DNA of 64,000 nt from Bisporella sp. PMI_857 (lineage: Eukaryota; Ascomycota; Leotiomycetes; Helotiales; Helotiaceae). A program made the position numbers and the translations under genes. Shown here in pieces: positions 55,916 through 64,000 of this stretch. The notes under the pieces are model-generated. The model did no database searches and was not told the origin of the DNA. It was given only the letters and a program-made list of their open reading frames with translations. How positions within the stretch are numbered: the first letter of the stretch is position 1; every line of letters begins with the position of its first letter. The DNA lies in NCBI GenBank assembly GCA_021307315.1, contig JAJSPD010000031.1:522020-586019 (forward strand), in the 5' to 3' direction.

Positions 55916-58399
55916 TCAAGCATCGTAGACCAGTGTAAGTCGATCAACCATACCATGCTCAGTTTCCTTGCCTCCAGGCAGTTTACTTGTGACCTCCACT
56001 GCCTTCTCTAGCCGTAATTCCACATGCTTCTTCCCAGAATTCTCGGTTCTCCAGAGCACTGTAGCCAGGTTACTCTTGCCCAGTGCTACCTTTGCCTCCA
56101 AAGCCTGGCTCAGCAGCAGGCGCGGCTTGAAGAGCACCTTGGCCGACCCCGGTGCTATGGGGCGTATTCCTGCCAACTCCGTACAATACTCGTATACAGG
56201 CACACTTCCCCACGCATGGCAATCTGATCGTTGTCGCACGTCGTCCTCTTCCAAGGTGGTGAGATTGTTTGCCAGCATCTGTCGATAAGGGTCCCACATA
56301 CGGTCCCACGACGACTCGTATACTTCGTCACCGGCGAGGGCAAATGCCCGAAATGCGTAAAACTTCATCATATAGGAGCATTTGGAGAAGTGAGGTTTAG
56401 CAAATGACTCTGTCAGGAGGCGGGCGTAATCGAGTGGTTGTGCAGCACCTGAAAGGACGGCGAAGACCTGGCAATGCTGAGAGTAAGCCGAGTCGTCCGC
56501 AATGTCGGCGGTGGAATCTGTGAAGAAGCGGCCGTCGTAGCAATGCTTTCGAATCGCGGCCACCAGAAAATCTGCTCGTGATTCGTACTCATCTGCGTGG
56601 GCGGGTCGACCGACTTGTCGCGATAGCAATGCTGCTTGCTTTAGGACAAAGGCGTAAAGCATACTGAAATATGTATGCCGGTTTGATCTTCTGCCTGAAG
56701 TAGGGACTCCCTTGTCAGGGTGTTCGTCCGTCGCACCCCATGTCGTGACCCAGTCGACATATTGCCACACGTCGTACGGTAGGCCACTGACAAGACCCAT
56801 CTCATCGACATGCGAATCAAAGAAGTCCAAGACGCCGTCGATTCGCGGGAGGAAAGAGCGGGCGTAGATCTTGTCGCCGAAGAAGAGGAAATGATCACAT
56901 ACTTGAAGAATCCAATAGAGAGAAAATCCGGCGATAATTTGAGGGACGTGTGATGGGAAACGAGATTGAGTGAGGCCCTCAAAAGTCACTGATGCAGCAA
57001 AGTTGGTGATGGCTTGTCGCATGAGCCGGTCATCACCACTCAGAAGATAGTGAAACAGTGCAACTGAGCGAGTGTCGCCGGAGTACCTATCAACTAGATT
57101 AATGATTTGCCACTAAACAAGGCTTGCTAGCGAACTTACTGAAGCTGCTCATAGAAAGGACAGTCAGAGTACCCATCAAACATGCAGTTCCGCATCGTCC
57201 TAATCGAAACATCCCAGATTTTCTCACTGTGCAAGTTTCCGGGCTCCTTCCAGCTCCCCTTCACGGAAAGTGGGTAGTTTACTTGGGTCGCCTCAAATGA
57301 CGACAGCTCGACTGGCGTGGCACCCACGGTGAATTCGAGTCGCAGGATGCGGAAAGTACGAAACCAGAAGGGCTCGTAAATGACGGTCTCCTTTTCAGGG
57401 AGATCTAAAGTGATAGCGTCGTAAGGCCCAAGGAGATGGCCGTGCTTTGCATCCAGGCGGTCGGCTTTAGTACGAAAGAAGGGATAGCCGCGAGGTTCGA
57501 GCTCGTAACCTTCTGAGTATGTTATCTTCAGGCGGATCTGAGATTGCTTGGCTGCCCTGAAAGTCCATCGTATGAAAGCAGTCGAGTGGACATCTGCTTG
57601 CAATTCAATAGTATGGAAGGAGTCGCTGGGGAGAAGCAGCGGCCCATATTGGGAGAGATAATTAGCCCAATCGTCCGCAGAGACGATGCTTTGGCACGCC
57701 CTGATAATGTTGACAACAGCTCTGCTCTCCGTAGGCATAGGAATGAGACGTTGTCTTAGGCGCCAGGGAAGAAGGTCGCCATTCAGCGTCTTCATACCAT
57801 ATAACCTGGGAGCAACAGGCGGACGTGAAGCAGTGGGAGAGACACGTTCGTTGATCTGACGAGTAGCTGTTAATACTATACTGAGATAAGCTGGAGTGAA
57901 TGAGGCAATAAGTTCTTACATGGAGGAAGCCATCGTCTATCAGCCCCGTAGGAAACAGTATACTTTCATCCACCTGAGCCAGCCAATCTTTGCTGGAGCA
58001 GAGGTCCACGGCTATTGGACTAGTGTTAATGTTTCCAACTACGGTTAAGCCAGGGAATGAGGTCCGCTCAAAAGGCATCGCTGCTCGATTAGATGCAAAA
58101 TATCGGACTACGACGAATTTGATATTATTTTCCCCTCTGCTGAGGTACGGCGCAATATCGAGCGTGTCATAGTACCAGATTAATGAGCTGCCCCTACTTG
58201 GTCCGACAGCGACCCTTGTCCCGTTGATATAGAGTTTATACCGTGTGTCTGCTGAAAAATACAAAAGGGTTGTGACAGGTGGGGAGTCGAGGCTGAATTG
58301 GCGAGTGAAATTGACTATACGTCCAGCGGTGTTGCTAGTTGAGCAGTCAATCCAATCAGGTATCCAGACCCAGTTAGCATTAAGCTGGTTTATGATCTG
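55916..58399 (-). CDS. Alpha-L-rhamnosidase-like protein (GH78)
   Basis: GH78 enzymes release terminal L-rhamnose from pectin side chains and plant glycosides by inversion. Three exons are clear: 58399-57920, 57855-57140 and 57086-55916 (788 residues). The N-terminal part has NANWVWIPDWIDCS and YFSADTRYKLYINGTRVAVG, the sugar-binding domain fold. The catalytic (alpha/alpha)6 part has FDGYSDCPFYEQLQYSGDTR, the hallmark of this family, and YDVWQYVDWVTTWG, then RQRSDCHAWGSVPVYEY near the C-terminus. No signal peptide is seen, so it may be intracellular. The true start is unresolved: an upstream exon ending GADSALQ at 58441 joins in frame, but no ATG lies between it and an upstream TAA. The ATG at about 58469 is in the wrong frame. 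The start may be in a further exon, or the gene may have lost it. Confidence 0.8.
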
Positions 58400-61053
58400 C
58401 TAAAATTGTCAGTACTTGAGACAACCTTTGATGCATGTACCTGAAGCGCACTGTCTGCTCCGCTGAAACCATAGTGCCTGATTTCTTATTCAAAAGATTG
58501 TGGCCTGTACTCTGCAAGCAGACTCGTACAGAAGAATGCTTCCAAATCCGTTTGGCTACCCGTGTGGCCTGGGGATAGGGTCTTCTGTAAGATATCTTTA
58601 CGTCTCTAGAAGAAGCTCAGTTCGGGCTGTAGTACCTCCTATGAAAGGAGAATTAGTTTCCGGCTTTCAAGGAACGAGAACCCGAGCATTTGGATAGTTT
58701 AGTGCAAATATACCGAGCAACAAGCGTTTCTTGCCTACTGGTGCACGTGCGCATTTCGAGATCCTGCCTCCCTGTTCGTGGGGAGAATGATGCCGTCGGT
58801 CTATCTCCGTGCGAGGGGAAAATTAAATATCTAAACTTTTAACTTTTACCACCATTAAATATTGCTACCTTTTAAATCTATCAATACTTAGTAAAATATT
58901 TTGTCATATCTGGTCTCGGCACGTGGCCTTAAATACTAGTCACAGGGCATAAATATACTTAACTCCAATTGCTAACACTGCGACAAGCTTTGCAATAGCA
59001 GTGCTTATTTTTATACTGTGTTTAGTTACTCGTAGGCAGGGAGCCGACAAATAGACAGGGAATCATAAGGCAATAATGGGGGTCAACTTGGTATAACAAC
59101 TAAATCTTGTTTTCGCGCCATAATATGATTTCTCACAAGCCGAGGCTATTACTAAGCACCGCCCCTAGCAGTTTTGATGCAAAGTAGATTTTGATTCCCT
59201 ACACATATATTATACAGCAAATTTACTTTTTACATTGAAAGTAGTTTAATTAACTAACACTTCTGTCACAAAGTGGTACGCATATATGCCCTATTTACGT
59301 AATTGGCTTCCGACCAATTATTGACACCTTTAAGCCTAATGGGTTTTAGCTTATATGAGAGCTCTGTTAAATAAGCCACGTGACTAGTATATGGAGTCAC
59401 GCTTTCTTAACGAATATCGATGCTTTTTAAGTTTAAGACTTTTGGTATTAAAGCTTTACAGTTTTATATCTCAAAAGTTAAAAGTGTAACGGTTACAGTT
59501 ATGCAATAAATGAGTTCCTATAACTATAAGTCAGGTCAATTAAACTAGGTGTATCGCGTACTGCAGACGATATAGGGAAACCCTAACAAATATAGAAGGA
59601 GGGCGATGGCTGAACACCTGTATGCGGTGCCCTCTACGAACCTGGAATCGGTATTACTCTCCTGAGGCAGTTTAATAACGATTCCAGAGCCGAGATTCAG
59701 CCCAAACAGTGATATAAAAGGATTTCTGGGGCCAAAATAAAAGAAAGAGCAAAGTTTTTACGCTAAGGCCAAAGGTTTTTCTGTAAGAAGTATCACTTCG
59801 ATTCAACAACAAACTTTTTACAATACTGAAAAACGAGTTGAAACACGACTTGAGCTACTTTTGAACTAGCTTTTAATTATTTGTACTTGTTTACTATACG
59901 AGTTTCGGAATATACATCGTAGAAAAGCTAAAAAAGTAAACCGGAAAAATAACGGAAAATTACACGTACGACAAAATAACAACACAAACACTTAAGTAGC
60001 TCGTACTTTCGATAAATATATACTTATAGCCGGAAAAAAATTCGCGAAGAAAAGTCGACAAAGCGAAAGCTGTAATAAAAAAAAACGTGTAAAAAACGGA
60101 AAAATCGACGAACGTAAAAAACTTTTTTTATTGAAACTCGATCTTTAACACTTACTGGAATATATAAAAAGTTTTTTAGAAAAAGTATATTAAGGCTACT
60201 AGTCTATTAATATTGGCTAGTACAGTTTTTGTAGAGTACTTGTGCTTTTGCTTCGTCCCTTTTTACTTTCGAGAATTTGTATATATTGTCAACTCCCCAA
60301 CCGAATTGCTAGGCCCGAGTGCCCTGGCCGTGCTACATAGTCCTCGACTGATACAGCACGTTAAAAGGAATAATAATAATAATAATAATAACAAATATAG
60401 AAAATACCATTTAAAACGAAGCTTTTAACTAAAAAATAATTACATACTTGAATAAATCTTTCGAATATAGCGAGGTTTGGGTGGGGGGAAGCCCTACAGA
60501 ACACCAAGCGTAGTTTTTACCCCCGCGAATATCCTATCTGCAGCCCGGAGTATTTATAGACTGGAAACATATTTTCGGAAGAACTCACTTGTTAAGTTGA
60601 GATCCACGTCTGGCATACAAACTACGTTCATGTCTGACCTCAAAAGGCAATGTCGAGCAACAGTATACGCCTCGTGGGCTAATCGTTTTGTCTGTTAATT
60701 AGCCATCTTCACTAGTTAGTAAAATGCTTTTTTTTATATGATACCTTAGAAAAATTAAAGGGAATATAACTTGAATTTTCCGGGTAGGTTTCCATACAGC
60801 TATTTCGGGCTCGATGGCTTGTTTGATCTTACCGATTTGATTTTATCGCTAAAATACATAAGTCGCATTTCTATTCTAGCCGGAATAGAATTCATTAGGG
60901 ATTACATAAGTTGCAACTACATGGCTAACCAGAGGTCCGACTCTCTCTCTCTTTCGTCTAGAAGAAAACCGCCGATAGACCGTGTTATGTTGACTCCAGC
61001 CTGGAGTTTGACAGTGGACATAGCCTTTTTAGTGGATACATTGCTTTAGCTCC
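58400..61053. other. AT-rich gene-poor stretch
   Basis: Apart from the possible first GH78 exon next to 58441-58470, no gene. From about 58820 to 60470 the DNA is very AT-rich with runs of A and T and no open frame of note, as in repeat DNA after repeat-induced point mutation. A (TAA)n microsatellite lies at about 60370-60391. No complete transposon ends were recognised. Confidence 0.5.
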
Positions 61054-62808
61054 TTACAAGTAGACAAGCAAAGCCTCTGAGGCTTGAACAGTAAATGTAG
61101 CTCTTCCCGCAGAGGCCGTGGTAGTTTCCACTACTCCGGTTCCTTGGATCGTACAAGTCCCGTTTCCAAAGGTCTGACCCGCAACAGTCGGGTTCTGACC
61201 TTGGTCAATCCTGGAGGTGGCATACGGAGCGGTCAGGCGTTTAGCGGTGACGCTGGAGGATGACAGGCCACTCAGCGTGTAGGTCTGCGAGGATCGGGTC
61301 CCGCTGGTATAATAGTCAGAGTTGTACAGGAGAACCCTGATGGGGGTACCGGCTTTGTAAATGGAGTATGCAGCATAGTTGGTGGTGTAGTCGTCCAAGG
61401 GGGCGATCTGGTCCGCACCAGCTAGGGCCATGGTTGCGAAGTAGGCGCCAAAGTAGGGAGAGCCCATGTCGTAGCGGCCCCACCAGCAGTATTGGCCTAT
61501 TAAGTGAGCTTAACCATCTCTGTTGTGAACGAGCAGAATCACTTACAGTTGCCGATAGTGCCTTGGTGGAAGTAAAGTGCCTTTTACACAATGAAAGTTA
61601 GTTGCGGTCTCTTGAACTGAAGAGGCTGTATCATGTACCTCCGTGCCCATAAGGAGAGACTGCATCACATAATCTAGAATCCAGAGACCGGCACCAAAGG
61701 TAGGGCTGATACCTCCGCCGCCTTGAGTCGCTAGTGTCACCGTCAGAGAATAACATCATCAGTAGAGGGAATAAAACTACCAGAGTTTGTCTCGCCGAAA
61801 ATATGCGCCTTTCCCTTAGCAGCCGCAGCTGAGATTTCTGCGGCAAAGGGCTTGATTTGTGAACTAATGCTGCTGTGGCTCATCAGGGTGGCTAAATTGG
61901 CGGTGCTTGCGGACTGAGGATAGTTGTGCGAGCAGTAATCCTTGACGTAGGCATTCGAATTTCCCTCAATCGAGGTCAGTCCTGAAATACTCATAGGCGA
62001 GGTGCCAAAAAATACACCGGCCGAGATGAGGTTAGATGCGGACAGATTCCCGCAAACTGCATCCTGCCAGGACACTTCGGACGCATAGTCAGCCGAAGCG
62101 GTCCATGAAGCCCCATTTGCAATGAGATCGCTGCTGGAAAAAACTAGACGAAGAACTCCATGTTAGCCAGTCATCCAGGGGGGAGGTGCAAACACCGAGG
62201 CTTACAATTTGGCTCGTTTCCCAGCTCGATGGCATTCAGATTTGCCATTTTGCTTTTTGCGAGGGTCGCAGCGGCAATGGTGTTGGACTGGTTGTTAAGG
62301 CGGCGATTGAGGCCCAAAGTCACACTGCCCCCATAACTCGCCGCCAATAAAATGAACGGGGGGCCAAAGGTGAGCGAGGATGGCGCATCGCTCGAGCTGG
62401 AGACCGTGTAGGTCACGGCGCTGGTGGAGGAAGCATCGTACGTGGCTCGGTCCCTGTTCTATAATTAGCATGGAGAAGGTACTTGCAAGCATATGCAGAA
62501 GCGCACTGGGTGGTTCCGCCAATTCGCAAAGGCGGCCATGTCCCTGTCAGATCCTTCAGATTCCGCAGGCAGGTCGTAGTTGCCGCAACATTGTTCATGT
62601 ACGCTGGGAAAGTGAAGAACTCAAGGCTGCAAGATTTAGTGCATGGATCGCTGACCGCAAGGCTTGTACAAACTTACGAAACACCCACTGGAGCATCAGA
62701 CAGCTGCGTGCTTGCATTCGATGGCGGCGTTGCTGGGATAGAGAAAGTCAAGCCTGAGGCCAAGGAGAGATGGCTCAAGAGCCAGGCCGAAGAGAAAAAG
62801 AGCGCCAT
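61054..62808 (-). CDS. Secreted GH79-like glycosidase (beta-glucuronidase/heparanase-like)
   Basis: Seven exons join in frame: 62808-62678, 62626-62507, 62453-62206, 62143-61781, 61730-61639, 61580-61547, 61496-61054, giving 476 residues. It starts with a signal peptide, MALFFSSAWLLSHLSLASG. The catalytic barrel shows VSLEFFTFPAYMNN, PPLRIGGTTQDRATYD, NLNAIELGNEPNFF (NEP, candidate acid/base Glu) and HIFGETNSATQGGGG (GET, candidate nucleophile Glu). A C-terminal beta-domain follows (AYSIYKAGTPIRVLLYNSDY and later strands), matching the GH79 C-terminal fold. Fungal members act on 4-O-methyl-glucuronic acid or glucuronic acid on arabinogalactan-type glycans. The gene looks complete. The substrate is inferred. 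Confidence 0.82.
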
Positions 62809-63950
62809 TTAAGGAGCGACTACTGGCTTATTTGCTTGCTTAACTGACTAATCTAAGGAGGAGGAGGAGCTTGTTTATGGCAGCTTTAACTCTGGCACTT
62901 TATATTCGTACGCTCTTTGCCAATTTCTCCTGGTTACTTGGTGGCTTGGAGGCCAATGGAGGATCTTCTCCCATGGGCAACAGTCTTGCCCTCCTAGAAC
63001 ACTGAAGCTTAACCTATGTCAATGCGTATGATGATGCTGGTGTCGCGTTTTGCTCATCCGAGATGGTCTTCCATTCTCCACTAGACACAGTTTAAGCTTT
63101 CGGTAATGTTTGTTACCAAGAGAACCTAATGAGCTTAACATTCTCGACGTTTCCACTGCATTGGGTCATGCCTTCCCAGTAAACAGGGTTGACCGAGTCC
63201 TTGGGCCGGCGTTTTCTCTGGAACTCGGGATGGAATGGCCCGATCAGGGAATCCAGTACCCCGCACTCCCCGCAATGTTGTCGTCACCCGCTCAGACTAG
63301 ATTCATGGACCCCCGCACTCACCAAAAGCTTTGTCGTTTTACAGTGGTAAGTCCCAAGGTTGGTTCGATTCCTTTCAGGCTGGTGGCTGCGAACCCCTGC
63401 CAGTGCCAAGGTTCCAAGCCGAAGATCTTTCAGGGCAAATCTTCCGTCCGTCTCGGCAAATTGTTGGCCCCTTGGCGCAACCCGACCCCTCGGTACAGGC
63501 CACATGAAGCTTTTCTCCCCCTCCTACTCCGTAAAATATGCTATAGAGCCATTCCGTCGGAAGCTATCGCTTTTGATCATCTGAGCAAGTTCGGATGCTA
63601 GGACTATGCTTCCTAGCAAGAAGATAGATCTAATATTATCAATCCCATAAATGCGCAAGTGCATGAGCCGAACGATTCCCGTCCGGGCCAACAATGCTGC
63701 CTTGCAGCCCCAGGCCACAATTTTACGAGCATGGGAGGAGATACTGCATCGCGACCTCGATTACGGAAAAAGTATTTCTGAGAAAAGCCTTGCATGTTGG
63801 GAAATAGGGGGAATATGGCATGCGAGTTATTAGGCAAAATGTGACGCTACATTGGCGAGAAGTAACGTTTTGTTGGCGAAACTGCTTAATATACTGAAAA
63901 TAATTATTGATATATTATAATTTAGGGTCAGAAAGTAATAACAACAGATG
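62809..63950. other. Intergenic, GH79 promoter and unknown DNA
   Basis: The first 250 bases are probably the GH79 promoter. From about 63100 to 63540 the DNA is GC-richer with overlapping open frames on both strands (63110-63601 and others) but none resembles a known protein. A small hairpin GGTAA-TGTTTG-TTACC lies at about 63100-63116. Possibly an old gene fragment. Confidence 0.4.
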
Positions 63951-64000
63951 GGCCTGATAGTTCAGTGGTAGAATTCTTGCTTTGGGTGTAAGAGGGTAAG
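63951..64000 (+). tRNA. tRNA-Pro (anticodon UGG), cut by the window end
   Basis: GGCCTGA (acceptor strand), T8, A9, then D-arm GTTC-AGTGGTA-GAAT and a 5-bp anticodon stem CTTGC/GTAAG closing the loop TTTGGGT, whose central TGG reads proline codons. The A box TAGTTCAGTGGTAGA is close to consensus. The T-arm and 3' acceptor strand lie beyond the window, so intactness cannot be judged. Confidence 0.6.

Noticed and set aside
55664..56011. 115-codon plus-strand frame overlapping the GH78 3' end
   Set aside because: The overlapped part is the antisense of a conserved GH78 C-terminus.
63110..63601. 163-codon frame near the right end
   Set aside because: Equally long frames overlap on the other strand and none shows a domain.
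1..64000. CRISPR arrays, bacterial operons or prophage features
   Set aside because: The window is fungal, and no regularly spaced identical repeats with unique spacers are present.

Overview
This window looks like nuclear DNA of a filamentous ascomycete, most likely a Leotiomycete-type fungus; the class is inferred from protein resemblance, not computed. Genes are split by short introns (46 to about 200 bp) with GT..AG ends and CTAAC/CTGAC-like branch sites. The proteins are typical of filamentous fungi: Bem1, Msb2, a division-1 chitin synthase, Rev7, Lyc1-type acetyltransferases, and GH78 and GH79 hydrolases. Exon joins below were worked out by hand from splice signals and reading-frame continuity.

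Layout. From 1.7 to 36.9 kb is a mostly intact housekeeping block: BEM1-type scaffold (+), a MULE-like DNA-binding-domain protein (+), two Lyc1-like acetyltransferases (both -) flanking an RBR E3 ubiquitin ligase (+), REV7 (-) and a Kap114/importin-9 karyopherin (+) sharing a 348-bp promoter, a small P-loop kinase (+), chitin synthase (-), MSB2 mucin sensor (-), DcpS scavenger decapping enzyme (-) and an MFS transporter (+). A 4.4-kb gene-free stretch before DcpS holds a 551-bp hAT-like MITE with a perfect 8-bp target duplication.

From 37 to 45.7 kb is a gene graveyard: a PLP-aminotransferase-like pseudogene, an NB-ARC/TPR (NLR-like) pseudogene and a serine beta-lactamase-like pseudogene, all with stops or frameshifts. 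A putative solo LTR and a Mutator-like element follow. From 46 to 63 kb intact accessory genes alternate with transposon remnants: a TLDc-domain protein, a small secreted protein, a 12-exon sugar transporter, a nested pair of Mutator-like TIR elements, a GH78 alpha-L-rhamnosidase-like enzyme and a secreted GH79-like enzyme. The window ends inside a probable tRNA-Pro(UGG).

How the genes relate. Bem1, Msb2 and chitin synthase all belong to polarised growth, Cdc42/MAPK signalling and wall synthesis, but their proximity may be chance. The sugar transporter, GH78 and GH79 genes form a loose plant-polysaccharide-use region interrupted by transposons. The most unusual material is the family of elements ending in CGGCAAAT with 9-bp target duplications. 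One is nested in another, they carry many copies of a GGTAT-type subterminal motif, and two share a degenerating acidic open reading frame of unknown function.
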